This document shows positions 1-8,780 of a stretch of DNA of 64,000 nt, one piece after another. Under the pieces are notes generated by a model that was not told the DNA's origin, ran no database searches, and was given only the letters and a program-made list of their open reading frames with translations. Positions within the stretch are counted from its first letter, which is position 1; each line of letters starts with the position of its first letter. The stretch lies in assembly GCF_003865345.1 (NCBI RefSeq), contig NZ_RMVE01000002.1, forward strand, positions 124,001-188,000. The letters run 5' to 3'. The DNA comes from Nonlabens xiamenensis. Its GTDB lineage: Bacteria > Bacteroidota > Bacteroidia > Flavobacteriales > Flavobacteriaceae. The translations under genes and the position numbers were made by a program.

Positions 1-110
1 AAAATAGTTTTTGTTACAAGATTTGACTGTGAATTGGAGTTTGAAAACAAATTGGATCATCATTGACTTTTTCAAAAACTGGATAACTTCAAGATTCTAG
101 GCAATCCTGC

Positions 111-118
111 TACCTTTG
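111..118 (+). promoter_or_regulatory. Bacteroidota -7 promoter box for rluF
   Basis: TACCTTTG matches the Bacteroidota -7 consensus TAnnTTTG and ends four bases before the rluF ATG. Transcription would start at or next to the start codon, so the mRNA may be leaderless. No clean TTG is seen 19 bases upstream. The rest of positions 1-110 shows no gene. Confidence 0.45.
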
Positions 119-122
119 CAAC

Positions 123-851
123 ATGGAAAATCAGGGAATACGCATCAACAAATATCTAAGTGAACAAGGGTTTTGTTCAAGACGCGCTGCCGATAAGTTG
201 ATTGAACAAGAACGGGTAACCATCAACGGAAAAGTACCTGAAATGGGCACCAAGGTAATGCCTAATGATGAAGTGGCCGTCGATGGCGAAACCATCAGTA
301 AAAAAAAGGAAAAGCCGGTCTATTTAGCCTTTAACAAACCTGTAGGTATCGTTTGTACTACTGATACCCGAGTAGAAAAAGACAATATCATTGACTACAT
401 TAATTATCCAACCCGAATTTTTCCTATTGGTAGATTAGATAAAATGAGTGAGGGCTTGATCTTTTTAACCAATGACGGTGATATCGTCAATAAAATCCTG
501 CGGGCCAGAAACAACCATGAAAAAGAGTATATAGTAACGGTAGATCGCAGTATTACCGCACGCTTTATACAACGCATGTCTAGCGGAATACCTATTTTGG
601 ACACCGTCACCAGAGAATGCGAGGTAGAACAGATCGGTCGTAAAACTTTTAGGATAGTGTTGACGCAAGGATTAAATCGACAGATACGACGTATGTGTGA
701 ATACCTGGATTATAGAGTGACCAAACTCAAACGCATCAGAATTATGAATGTGAGTTTGGATATCCCCCATGGGACCTACAGGGAGCTAACCACTGAAGAA
801 TTAAATGAGTTGCGCAGACTTACCGACGACAGTGCCAAAACCTATGACTAA
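123..851 (+). CDS. rluF: 23S rRNA pseudouridine synthase RluF
   Basis: RluF isomerises a uridine of 23S rRNA (U2604 in E. coli) to pseudouridine. The 242-residue protein has an N-terminal S4 RNA-binding domain (about residues 5-50, with INKYLSEQGFCSRRAADKLI) followed by the RsuA/RluB/E/F catalytic domain. The catalytic aspartate is D106 in GRLDKMSEGLIFL. The block GLNRQIRRMCEYL and the following TKLKRIRIMNV are typical of RluF rather than RluB or RluE. It is slightly shorter than E. coli RluF because a C-terminal tail is missing. It stands alone and converges on the export operon to its right. Identification of the subfamily is from motif memory; family membership is secure. Confidence 0.9.
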   Translation: MENQGIRINKYLSEQGFCSRRAADKLIEQERVTINGKVPEMGTKVMPNDEVAVDGETISKKKEKPVYLAFNKPVGIVCTTDTRVEKDNIIDYINYPTRIFPIGRLDKMSEGLIFLTNDGDIVNKILRARNNHEKEYIVTVDRSITARFIQRMSSGIPILDTVTRECEVEQIGRKTFRIVLTQGLNRQIRRMCEYLDYRVTKLKRIRIMNVSLDIPHGTYRELTTEELNELRRLTDDSAKTYD

Positions 852-877
852 AACAAAGGAGTAGAATGCGCTAATGG

Positions 878-2377
878 CTAATCCAAATTCTCAGGGACTG
901 TTGCCAGGCTGTTGAAAAGCGCCACTTTCGCTCCAAAGAGCTTCATCATGACCTCTAGTTGTTTTAAGCTGTTTTCGATCAGTTTAGATTCCCTGGAATT
1001 AATAAGAAACAGAGAGCTGTCCCCCAATTCAAATTTACGTTCTTCGGCGATGAGCATCAATTGAGAATCATCAACTATTTCGTCTGAAATCTCCAGCTGT
1101 ACTTGATAAGAATCAATCTCATTGAAGACGGCTTTGATTTTGTTTTCAATCGCCAGGGAAGTAGCCAGAATATCGTATTCAGCGTCTCGCAATTTTATTT
1201 TGGCCAATTGAAGATCTCCTCTTTCCTTTCTCAAAAATAAGGGCATAGAAAAATTAAGTCCAGCCTTGTAATTGTCCAAATTAAAGGAATTGCTTTGGTC
1301 CCATTCAGGTGAAATAGCATCATATCTCGCTTCAATTTTAGGCAGTAATTTATTGGCCTTAAGTTGGCGATCCACCTCCAATTGGTCCATTTTTAATTGG
1401 AGTGCCAGAATTTTAGGATGGTTCTCCACATTAAAAAGATCCAGGGATTGTCCCATAATTTCTAAAGCCGCGTCTATTTCATCTGCAAGGTTTTCCTGCG
1501 GATAAACCTGACTGGCCAATTCCACAGGTACACCATCGAGCCATAAGTAATTGGCTAGTTCAAGTTTTTTCTTAACAAACATAATTCTCGCCTGCTCAGC
1601 ACCCAATAACCTTGATTTAACCGCTATCCTCGCTTCTACACTATCTATGACAGCCTTGTCTCCAGTTTCTACTCCCAATTTCACTCCTCTCAATCGTTCC
1701 CTGGCATTTTCAAGAATATCTGTATACAACACCTGCTCCTGAGCCGCCCGCCACCATTCAAAATAGACCTGGGTGGCATCGGTGAGTATGGCATTGACCA
1801 ATAGATCACGTTCAGATTGGGTTTGTTGACGGAAAAATTTTGCTTTACGCAAGGTCGCCATACGCTCGTTAATCCACAGTCCTTGCCCTAGTTGGACACC
1901 GACTCCAACACTGTAAAGTCCGTCTTCAGGAACGGTGAGTGATGGATCTAGAAATTCACCTTCATTGCGTTCTGCACCCGCTTTGAATTCGACACCGTAC
2001 CAAGTCGGTATCTTAAAAGCCCCTCTAAGTTCGTCATAATATTCAGTTCCTTTAAAATCCTTTCGGTCATAATCCACCTCAATTTTTGGATCAAAACCTC
2101 CCCTTGCTTTTAGCAATTGCGCCTGACCTTCTTCTAGGATTAATCCAGCCTGTTTGACAATGGGATGGTGCTTTTTGACATACCCCAAATATTCTTTGAG
2201 ACTTAAAATTGTGGTATCTATCGGTTGTTGAAGCGCAGAATTCTGAACATTTAGTTTTCGCTTAAAGCGAAATTCGACAGATACCGCACTCTTATCTACC
2301 ACCGTATATGCAGAAACAGCTGTCCATGGACAAACACAAAGGAAAAGAAAACATAATATGTTATTTCTTGTTGGCAT
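878..2377 (-). CDS. TolC-family outer membrane efflux protein
   Basis: Predicted outer-membrane factor that forms the periplasm-spanning exit duct of a tripartite exporter. Starting at the ATG at 2377 gives a clear signal peptide (MPTRNNILCFLFLCVCPWTAVSA); a longer in-frame start at 2428 would lie deeper inside the upstream HlyD gene. The mature protein has the duplicated TolC organisation with long amphipathic helices (repeats around LEEGQAQLLKARGGFDPKIE and the later KLLPKIEARYDAI). It is the last gene of the reverse-strand operon TetR, ABC, HlyD, TolC and overlaps the HlyD gene by 17 bases, so the three components are probably translated together. Substrate unknown. Confidence 0.85.
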   Translation of the reverse strand: MPTRNNILCFLFLCVCPWTAVSAYTVVDKSAVSVEFRFKRKLNVQNSALQQPIDTTILSLKEYLGYVKKHHPIVKQAGLILEEGQAQLLKARGGFDPKIEVDYDRKDFKGTEYYDELRGAFKIPTWYGVEFKAGAERNEGEFLDPSLTVPEDGLYSVGVGVQLGQGLWINERMATLRKAKFFRQQTQSERDLLVNAILTDATQVYFEWWRAAQEQVLYTDILENARERLRGVKLGVETGDKAVIDSVEARIAVKSRLLGAEQARIMFVKKKLELANYLWLDGVPVELASQVYPQENLADEIDAALEIMGQSLDLFNVENHPKILALQLKMDQLEVDRQLKANKLLPKIEARYDAISPEWDQSNSFNLDNYKAGLNFSMPLFLRKERGDLQLAKIKLRDAEYDILATSLAIENKIKAVFNEIDSYQVQLEISDEIVDDSQLMLIAEERKFELGDSSLFLINSRESKLIENSLKQLEVMMKLFGAKVALFNSLATVPENLD

Positions 2378-3719
2378 CTGAAGACTGATTTTGATTATCT
2401 GGCTGATAATAATTGGGAGGGAATCCATTTAGTTTACGCCATAATTCGTACCATACGGGCACATCCTCCAACAGTGCTATCGTACGTGCACCAGATCCAG
2501 GTCGAAGAGCATCAGGCCATGGTTCCAGTTGCTCATTAGGCGCCAGTAGAATTCGGTATTTCCCATTGTTACTGATGAAGGTTTCCACCGCTACAACCTT
2601 GGCTCCATAAGTACCGTAGGAAGCGTTAGGCCACCCGGAAAAAACAATAGCAGGCCATCCATCAAATCGTACCCGCACATCTTCTCCTACATGCATCAGA
2701 GGTAGATCTAGTGGCTCTACAAAGGTTTCTACGGCAAGGTCATAATTCACTGGCATAATATTGACCAATGGTTCTCCATCTTTAAAAGTTTCTCCAATCC
2801 CAGCCTTGATCGCTTTATTGATAAAACCATCTTGGGGAGCCGTAACAAAATACATGTCATTACGGATCTGATAATTGGTTCTATCTGATTGTAATTTGCT
2901 GACTGCTGCTTCTGTTTCCAATTGTCCTGACTCAGCGCTGAGCTGGTCGCTACGGGCTTTAGACATCTTTTCAGCATATTCCTGTCTGATTCGATTGAGC
3001 TCTATCTCGGCATTGATCACTTCATTTTTGGCTTGTAGCAACTTTTGCTCTTGAGAAATCACTTTGGCTTGCGCATTTCTGGCGTTTAGCTTTTTTTCTT
3101 CCACTTCGGTAGTCGATTTAAAACCTTCGGCTTCCAAGGTGCTAAAACGTGTCAATCTGGTTTGAGCAATGTCATAGTCTGTTCTTGCCGCTTCTAAATC
3201 TATACTGTCGCTTTTGACCTTGAGTCTGGATTGGATCAATTTATTTCTGGCCTGCTCCAACTTTAATTGTTGCTCCTGAGACAATGCAGCAATCTGGCTG
3301 CCCAAAGCTTGGACCTTTTGCTCATAAGACTGTACACTGCGGGATTTGGCCTCGATTTGCTGATCTGTCCTAGCCACCAGGTTGGGATCAAAATACTCAC
3401 TCTTGACCTCGCTGATCCTGAGTACCGTATCTCCTCGCTTTACCTGATCACCTTCACGAACATACCATTGCTCAATTCTACCAGCAATAGGAGATTGAAG
3501 CGTTAGCGGTCGCTGCGCTGGGGTAAGGGTGGTTACATTTCCATTGGATATCACGGTTTGGGTCCATGGAAAAAACATCAATACGATACTAAAGATGGCA
3601 AAACCTCCTAAAAACCTATTGAAAAGCCTATAATGGCGTCTTTTCATGACGCGACGACCAGCATCAAAGTTCATGATGTCGAGCTGCTCAGAAAGTGTAT
3701 TTTTAGAAATATTCAACAT
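2361..3719 (-). CDS. HlyD-family periplasmic adaptor (membrane fusion protein)
   Basis: Adaptor that should bridge the inner-membrane ABC protein and the TolC-like duct. The 452-residue protein has a short cytoplasmic N-terminus, one membrane anchor (about residues 33-53, FLGGFAIFSIVLMFFPW), a biotinyl-lipoyl half (SPIAGRIEQWYVREGDQVKRGDTVLRI), a long coiled-coil rich in Gln, Glu and Arg (about 100-270), the second lipoyl half (VTAPQDGFINKAIKAGIG) and a beta-barrel domain. This is the HlyD/type I secretion layout rather than the AcrA lipoprotein layout. It starts four bases after the ABC gene stop, so it is in one operon with it. Confidence 0.87.
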   Translation of the reverse strand: MLNISKNTLSEQLDIMNFDAGRRVMKRRHYRLFNRFLGGFAIFSIVLMFFPWTQTVISNGNVTTLTPAQRPLTLQSPIAGRIEQWYVREGDQVKRGDTVLRISEVKSEYFDPNLVARTDQQIEAKSRSVQSYEQKVQALGSQIAALSQEQQLKLEQARNKLIQSRLKVKSDSIDLEAARTDYDIAQTRLTRFSTLEAEGFKSTTEVEEKKLNARNAQAKVISQEQKLLQAKNEVINAEIELNRIRQEYAEKMSKARSDQLSAESGQLETEAAVSKLQSDRTNYQIRNDMYFVTAPQDGFINKAIKAGIGETFKDGEPLVNIMPVNYDLAVETFVEPLDLPLMHVGEDVRVRFDGWPAIVFSGWPNASYGTYGAKVVAVETFISNNGKYRILLAPNEQLEPWPDALRPGSGARTIALLEDVPVWYELWRKLNGFPPNYYQPDNQNQSSDANKK

Positions 3720-3723
3720 AATG

Positions 3724-5400
3724 TTACTGGTCTATAATTATTTTTCCATTTTCCAAGGTAACCAATCGGCCACATCTTTCTTTCCAGGCATCGTTCTGGC
3801 TCACTACCACTAGAGACCATCCGTTGACTGGATCGGTAAGAAAATCCATGATGCGCACAGATTCTGATTCATCAAACTGATCCAGCGGATCCTTTAGGAT
3901 CAACATTTTGGGATACCTGACAATACTACGGGCCAAAACAATCTTTTTACCTACGGTATAGCTCAGCTGTTTACCTTCTGGGAAAATGATGGTTTCCAAT
4001 CCATTGGGTAATCGCTTGAGGAAATTGTTTAGACCTACCTTTTCAAGTGCCCAGTAAATACGCTCATCATCCACTTCTGGATCGCCAAAGGTGATATTGT
4101 CTCTCAATGTTCCTTCAAAGGGTGATTCTTCTGTCAGGGATTGACCCAAATTGGCACGATAGTAATTGAGATCAAGTCCGCGTAGGTCCGAATTGTTGAT
4201 ATAGATATTCCCTCTTGTAGGCTCGATGATTCCCGCAATCAATCGCAGTAGCGTGGCCTTCCCACTACCGTTTGATCCATTGACTAAAATGCTACAGGTT
4301 TCTGATATACGTAGGGAAATATTGTCTAGAATGGGTTGGGTACGATTAGGGACTGAAAAGCTGACTTGATCCAATTCCACACTGAAGTTTTCATCACGTT
4401 GGAACGGATGCTCTCCAGATTGTGGTTCCAATTCCTTATCAACAACTTGCCCCAATTTTTCAAGCGAGGTCAACATATCATAAAATGCTTCCAAGCCTGA
4501 AATTACTTTCTCCACCGCGCCAATAATTATCAAAATGATCAATTCTGCCGCGACAAACTGTCCGATATTCATTTCCTGACTCAATACCAATAAACCACCG
4601 ATTATTAACAGCCCCCCGGTGATCAATACCTTAAAACTAATCAATTGAATCGCCTGCCTGATCAGGACTTTGAAATGCTGTTCCCTGTAATCTAAATATT
4701 CCAGCGTCAGACGGTCATTCTTCTCTGTGGCATGATTGGTTATTCCCGATAACTTAAAGCTAACAAGTGATCTAGCTACTTCTTGTAGCCAGTGTGCCAC
4801 TTTATACTTGCTCTTGGACTCCAATAAACTGGTCTTTAAACCTTTTTCTGCAGTGTACTTAAAAAATATATAAGCAATAATCAATAGTACGATACCATAC
4901 ACGATAAAAAATGGATGATAAAACGCGAGCAACATCAGGCCTAAGATGATTTGTAATAGAGCCGTTGGATAATCTACCAGCAGTTTGGAAAGACTCTTTT
5001 GAATCGTGAGCGTATCAAAGAATCTGTTGGCCAGCTCAGGCGGGTAGGTTGATCTTAACTCGCTCATCTTGATTTTGGGAAATCTAAAGGCAAAATCAAA
5101 GGAGGATCTGGTAAAAATCTTTTGCTGGATGTTTTCTGTGATACGTATCTGCATAATCTGAAGGACACCACCAAAAGCAACTCCCAGTGTAACCAATGCG
5201 ACCAACAGAATCCATGAAGTGCTGATTTGTGCCCCCTGGATCAGATTGATAATGGCCTGGATACCCAACGGAAGAGAAAGCCCAACTACACCAGCAAATA
5301 TCGCGTAGTAGAAAATCTGTCGGATATCTGATTTATCCAATTCCAACATGCGCATCAATCGTTGCCATGCGGTTAATATGTTTTGGTTCTTATCTTTCAT
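3724..5400 (-). CDS. ABC exporter-like protein with degenerate nucleotide-binding motifs
   Basis: Fused transmembrane plus ATPase protein of the type I secretion/lipid exporter class, about 558 residues from the ATG at 5400 (a longer start at 5421 would overlap the TetR gene more). Residues about 30-320 hold six membrane helices. The C-terminal domain folds like an ABC ATPase but every catalytic motif is altered: Walker A reads GSNGSGKATLL, with Ala382 where Ser/Thr binds Mg; the signature is LSYTVGKK instead of LSGGQ; Walker B is LILKDP, without the usual Asp-Glu; and the switch histidine is Gln (VVVSQND). The reading frame is intact and it lies in an operon with HlyD and TolC, so it is probably expressed. 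It may hydrolyse ATP poorly or need another ATPase. Confidence 0.85.
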   Translation of the reverse strand: MKDKNQNILTAWQRLMRMLELDKSDIRQIFYYAIFAGVVGLSLPLGIQAIINLIQGAQISTSWILLVALVTLGVAFGGVLQIMQIRITENIQQKIFTRSSFDFAFRFPKIKMSELRSTYPPELANRFFDTLTIQKSLSKLLVDYPTALLQIILGLMLLAFYHPFFIVYGIVLLIIAYIFFKYTAEKGLKTSLLESKSKYKVAHWLQEVARSLVSFKLSGITNHATEKNDRLTLEYLDYREQHFKVLIRQAIQLISFKVLITGGLLIIGGLLVLSQEMNIGQFVAAELIILIIIGAVEKVISGLEAFYDMLTSLEKLGQVVDKELEPQSGEHPFQRDENFSVELDQVSFSVPNRTQPILDNISLRISETCSILVNGSNGSGKATLLRLIAGIIEPTRGNIYINNSDLRGLDLNYYRANLGQSLTEESPFEGTLRDNITFGDPEVDDERIYWALEKVGLNNFLKRLPNGLETIIFPEGKQLSYTVGKKIVLARSIVRYPKMLILKDPLDQFDESESVRIMDFLTDPVNGWSLVVVSQNDAWKERCGRLVTLENGKIIIDQ

Positions 5401-6073
5401 AGGTAAGCAGTAGTTGGTCAATCAGGTTGAGAAAATAAGTCGTGGGTGTCGTGGTAAGATCACAATCCGTAATGGCCGTAAAATGTTCTTTTAAGAAATG
5501 CTGGTGCAAGGCTCCTTCAATGATCATACTACTTAAGGAGGCTGGATACAGGTAATCTTTGTTGACTTCGACAATCATATCTCTGATACGCAGCACCAAT
5601 CGCTTATACACTGCAAAATAGCCTTGTTTATTCTCCAAATCCACCTCTTTGGTCAAGTAGGATTTAGAATATTCGGCTACAACAATTTTATTTAAAACAG
5701 ATTCATTGATATGGTCAAAACTGGAGTCTTGGGATATCTCGTCTGTAACTATAATGATAGCCTTTTTTAATCTGGCTTCTGGATCCGACAAAGGCAGCGT
5801 TCCCAGAACAAGGTGATATTCCAACCAGCTCCAATACCAAGACGTGAGGTAAAGCAATAGTTTGTGTTTATTTTCAAAGTATCGGTAGATCGAACTCTCA
5901 TTCGAATGAATGGCTTTACCCAACTTTTTAAAGGTAAATTGCTCAAAACCCATCTCATGGATCATCAAAATACTGTGACCTACGATCCGCTTTCCCAGCT
6001 CTGTCGTTTCAGGATCCTTAAGAAATAACTTATCGTTAATTTCTACTTTTAAATTCTTGAGTAATGTATCCAT
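5390..6073 (-). CDS. TetR-family transcriptional regulator
   Basis: A 227-residue predicted repressor. The N-terminal helix-turn-helix (about residues 25-75) reads IHEMGFEQFTFKKLGKAI and then SNESSIYRYFENKHKLL, the typical TetR recognition-helix layout with the Y-R-Y-F-x-N-K-H-K-L tail. The C-terminal ligand domain is not recognisable. It is the first gene of the reverse-strand operon with the ABC, HlyD and TolC genes and overlaps the ABC gene by 11 bases, so it probably controls its own operon through a palindrome in the upstream region (about 6099-6111). Confidence 0.85.
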   Translation of the reverse strand: MDTLLKNLKVEINDKLFLKDPETTELGKRIVGHSILMIHEMGFEQFTFKKLGKAIHSNESSIYRYFENKHKLLLYLTSWYWSWLEYHLVLGTLPLSDPEARLKKAIIIVTDEISQDSSFDHINESVLNKIVVAEYSKSYLTKEVDLENKQGYFAVYKRLVLRIRDMIVEVNKDYLYPASLSSMIIEGALHQHFLKEHFTAITDCDLTTTPTTYFLNLIDQLLLTYER

Positions 6074-6098
6074 AGCGATGGGATGAAGATCAAATATA

Positions 6099-6111
6099 AT
6101 AGTATTACTAT
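6099..6111. promoter_or_regulatory. Possible TetR operator palindrome
   Basis: ATAGTATTACTAT is a perfect inverted repeat (6-base arms, one central base) 25 bases upstream of the TetR start. A related sequence, TATTAGTATTA, lies about 15 bases further upstream. The whole stretch 6080-6145 is very AT-rich. Assignment as an operator is inference from position. Confidence 0.4.
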
Positions 6112-6249
6112 CATTAAATAAATGTATTAGTATTATTTAACGCATATTTTAGTTTTAAGGGGATATTGTTAAGTTCTTTTAAATGAAAAGAGAAGAAAGT
6201 CAAGACAAAATGAGCCCTAGATTTAAGGCTTGTTATGAATAAAGCATTG

Positions 6250-6257
6250 TAATTTTG
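6250..6257 (+). promoter_or_regulatory. Bacteroidota -7 box for the M24 peptidase gene
   Basis: TAATTTTG matches TAnnTTTG, with TTG at 6230-6232 (17-base spacer), and ends four bases before the ATG at 6262. Transcription would begin at about the start codon, suggesting a leaderless message. Confidence 0.5.
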
Positions 6258-6261
6258 TTTT

Positions 6262-6942
6262 ATGCAGGATCAATTAAAGGCCTTACTCTCGGCCGAAGAA
6301 AAGGCCGCTGAGCTTTTTAGGGTAATTCAGAGCCGTGGTCTTATTAGACCAGGTTTGACCGAAAAAGAGATCAACACCAGCGTGTTTGATCTCGCCAAAG
6401 AATTGTTTGGTATAGAGAAGTATTGGCATAAACGCATTGTCAGAGCTGGAAGCAATACTCTCCATCCTTATGATGTCAATCCGCCTAACCTCACCCTGAA
6501 GCAGGATGATATCGTTTTCTTGGATTTTGGACCCATTTTTGACCATTGGGAAGCTGACTTCGGCAGAACATATGTATTGGGAGATGATCCGATTAAAATT
6601 AAATTGGCTCATGACAGTGAGCGTTTATGGCATGAAGCCAATCAATATTTCTTGAAAAATCCTACTATTACTGGCGCTCAATTATATGCCTTCTGCACTG
6701 AACTTGCCCAAAACAATGGTTGGGAATTTGGCGGTCCGATTGCTGGACATTTGATCGGTTCATTTCCGCATGAGAAATTGGATAAAGAGGACAAGACCAA
6801 CTATATCCATCCAGAAAATCATATTTCTATGAATCAGCTGGATACCTCGGGCAATCAGCGTTTTTGGATTATTGAAATTCATTTGGTCGATCGTGAGCTG
6901 AAGGTGGGCTCCTTTTTTGAGCAATTGGCAGTAAAACATTAG
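6262..6942 (+). CDS. M24-family metallopeptidase (Xaa-Pro aminopeptidase-like)
   Basis: A 226-residue cytoplasmic protein with the pita-bread fold of methionine aminopeptidase and prolidase. All five metal ligands expected for the family are visible: D88 (FLDFGP), D99 (EADFGR), H163 (IAGHLIGSFPH), E205 (IIEIHL) and E220 (FFEQLA). It lacks the N-terminal domain of aminopeptidase P, so it is a minimal single-domain member. Substrate is unknown. It is monocistronic and converges on clpS; the two share a hairpin terminator. Confidence 0.85.
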   Translation: MQDQLKALLSAEEKAAELFRVIQSRGLIRPGLTEKEINTSVFDLAKELFGIEKYWHKRIVRAGSNTLHPYDVNPPNLTLKQDDIVFLDFGPIFDHWEADFGRTYVLGDDPIKIKLAHDSERLWHEANQYFLKNPTITGAQLYAFCTELAQNNGWEFGGPIAGHLIGSFPHEKLDKEDKTNYIHPENHISMNQLDTSGNQRFWIIEIHLVDRELKVGSFFEQLAVKH

Positions 6943-6943
6943 G

Positions 6944-6975
6944 CAAAAAAAATGCCCAGTTTAACGGGCATCTTA
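6944..6975. terminator. Hairpin terminator between the M24 gene and clpS
   Basis: ATGCCC (6952-6957) pairs with GGGCAT (6966-6971). An A-run at 6944-6951 becomes the U-tract when read on the reverse strand, so it best serves clpS, with possible bidirectional use. Confidence 0.6.
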
Positions 6976-7013
6976 AGTTAATATTCCGAAGAATATAAGG
7001 GAAAGCAAAAGCG

Positions 7014-7295
7014 TTATTCGATCTCGGCCGTAAGTCCAGCTTCCAAAAGAGCGGTGCATCTTGGCTTAAGGTCGTCGTACTCCCCTGATTTCACATTGCA
7101 TTTACCTTTGTAATGCACAATAAGCATGCATTGCTCTGCCTGAATGGGAGTGTGGTCGCAAGTGGCAACCAACATATCAATGACGTGGTCAAAAGTATTC
7201 ACCTCATCATTATAGAGTACAATCTTATTTTCTTTTTTTTCCAGGGTTTCCAGATCAAGTTCTGGCAATACCTGTTCCTGTACGTTCATCTTCAT
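7014..7295 (-). CDS. clpS: ATP-dependent Clp protease adaptor ClpS
   Basis: ClpS recognises N-degron substrates and hands them to ClpA/ClpC with ClpP. The 93-residue protein carries the family core: VLYNDEVNTFDHVIDML (substrate-pocket Asn-Asp), CDHTPIQAEQCMLIVHYKGKC and the C-terminal LEAGLTAEIE. The N-terminal extension is acidic and variable, as usual. The start may be the first or second of two in-frame ATGs (7295 or 7289). It is the last gene of the tpiA-DUF1287-prmA-clpS cluster, an order I recall as common in Flavobacteriaceae. Confidence 0.93.
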   Translation of the reverse strand: MKMNVQEQVLPELDLETLEKKENKIVLYNDEVNTFDHVIDMLVATCDHTPIQAEQCMLIVHYKGKCNVKSGEYDDLKPRCTALLEAGLTAEIE

Positions 7296-7348
7296 GGCTC
7301 TAAAAGTAATTTAATTGAATAAAAAAACATAAATACAAGACGTTAAAA

Positions 7349-8200
7349 TTATCCTTTCATCGCCTTGGGCGCCACCCAGTTATCTTTTGTCAGGTGCATC
7401 ACGTATTCCATACCATGTGCTCTACAGCAATCCATAATTTGCTGTAAATCTTCCGTGTAAAAGCCGCTAAAAAGGATCAAACCGCCACTTTTCAAGCTAT
7501 TGGCATAAGTTGGAATATCCTGCAACAAAATATTGCGATTGATATTAGCAATGATCATATCATAACTACGACCTTCTAACTGTTCTGCTCCACCGAGTAT
7601 AACTTCAATCTGATCGACCTTATTGCGTTCAACATTTTCTAAGGCATTTTCATAACACCAAGTATCTATGTCAATGGCATCTACTCTGGTGGCACCACGC
7701 ATCCTTGCCAATATGGCCAATACACCAGTTCCGCTACCCATGTCCAATACTTCTAAACCACTCAGGTCTTCCTTAAGTAGGTGTTGGATCATCATGTGTG
7801 TGGTCTGGTGATGACCGGTACCAAAGCTCATTTTAGGCTCAATAACGATATCATATTCTACCTCTTTCGCTTGATGGAAAGGTGCACGTACCTGACAGCG
7901 GTCGTCCACGGTGATAGGGTCAAAATTCTTTTCCCATTCGGCATTCCAATTGGTGGCTGGTACATCCGCTTTCGCGAAAGCGACATCACACCAACCATTG
8001 TGCATTAACTCCACCTGATCCAGCAAGTTCTTATGATCCTTAGATTGCAAAATGTAGGCTTTGCAACCTTGATCAGTTTCCATAAAGCTCTCAAATCCAA
8101 CCTCTCCCAGTTGAGCCATAAGCACATCATTCCAGGGGTCTTTGGGTGTCAATTCAAACGTGTACTCAACGTATTTTAAATCCGTACTATGGGTTTGCAT
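7349..8200 (-). CDS. prmA: Ribosomal protein L11 methyltransferase PrmA
   Basis: SAM-dependent enzyme that methylates lysines and the N-terminus of ribosomal protein L11. The C-terminal Rossmann domain has motif I LDMGSGTGVLAILA and motif IV DMIIANINRNILLQD; the N-terminal half is the PrmA-specific substrate domain (FELTPKDPWNDVLMAQL). Length (283) matches Bacteroidota PrmA. One copy of the 16-bp palindrome lies inside the gene (7967-7982), read as AFAKA in the linker between substrate and catalytic domains. The 5' end overlaps the DUF1287 gene by 14 bases. Confidence 0.93.
   Translation of the reverse strand: MQTHSTDLKYVEYTFELTPKDPWNDVLMAQLGEVGFESFMETDQGCKAYILQSKDHKNLLDQVELMHNGWCDVAFAKADVPATNWNAEWEKNFDPITVDDRCQVRAPFHQAKEVEYDIVIEPKMSFGTGHHQTTHMMIQHLLKEDLSGLEVLDMGSGTGVLAILARMRGATRVDAIDIDTWCYENALENVERNKVDQIEVILGGAEQLEGRSYDMIIANINRNILLQDIPTYANSLKSGGLILFSGFYTEDLQQIMDCCRAHGMEYVMHLTKDNWVAPKAMKG
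7967..7982. repeat. CGCTTTCGCGAAAGCG palindrome, copy 1 (in prmA)
   Basis: Exact 16-bp palindrome inside prmA, read on the reverse strand as AFAKA. Confidence 0.95.
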
Positions 8201-8780
8201 ATCTGTAATGTCCGGTTATTTGGTAAGAAAATAAAACATCCTCCATCACCTGTCCAGCTCCAATATTATGGACCATGAGGTAGTTTTCTGACTGCGAAGA
8301 ACGTGTGTGAGAAACGATACCTATATGAGTAAGACCGTTGGACAGCACCCAACTCACTACATCTCCAGGTTGATAATCAGACGCCGACTGACTTGGTGCC
8401 AACGAAGTTCCTTTCCGCTCAAAAAAACGTCTCAGGTTGGGAACTCTCCTGTGGTCAATATTGGTATCGGTTTGACGCAGGCCCCATAGCTGAGGATAAG
8501 CAGAAAAATGTTGTTTCATGTCTTGGTGCACTAGTTTTTGTAGATCAACGCCCATAGTTCTATAGGCGCGTATCACCACATCCGTACAAACGCCAAAAGG
8601 TTTTGGTACATCTCCGTTGGGATAGGGTATATTGAAATAAGCGCCGTTGTACACCACATGAACCTCGGTCAATGACTCGGCAGCACGGGCAAGTTTTGAA
8701 CCAAAATCCGTTTGGCCAAACCCCAATGCCGGTAAAGCCAGGCATATTAGAACAAGAAACTGTTTAAAAGGCATCTGCAA
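8187..8780 (-). CDS. DUF1287 domain-containing exported protein
   Basis: A 197-residue protein with a signal peptide (FLVLICLALPALGFGQ) and a DUF1287 domain, which resembles NlpC/P60-like amidase folds. Conserved blocks seen are YNGAYFNIPYPNGDVP, GVCTDVVIRAYR (candidate nucleophile Cys), NIDHRRVPNLRRFFERKG, DYQPGDVVSW and THIGIVSHTRS (candidate His). It probably acts in the periplasm, perhaps on peptidoglycan, but that function is inferred from fold only. It overlaps tpiA upstream and prmA downstream, so it is translated within that cluster. Confidence 0.85.
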   Translation of the reverse strand: MQMPFKQFLVLICLALPALGFGQTDFGSKLARAAESLTEVHVVYNGAYFNIPYPNGDVPKPFGVCTDVVIRAYRTMGVDLQKLVHQDMKQHFSAYPQLWGLRQTDTNIDHRRVPNLRRFFERKGTSLAPSQSASDYQPGDVVSWVLSNGLTHIGIVSHTRSSQSENYLMVHNIGAGQVMEDVLFSYQITGHYRYANP

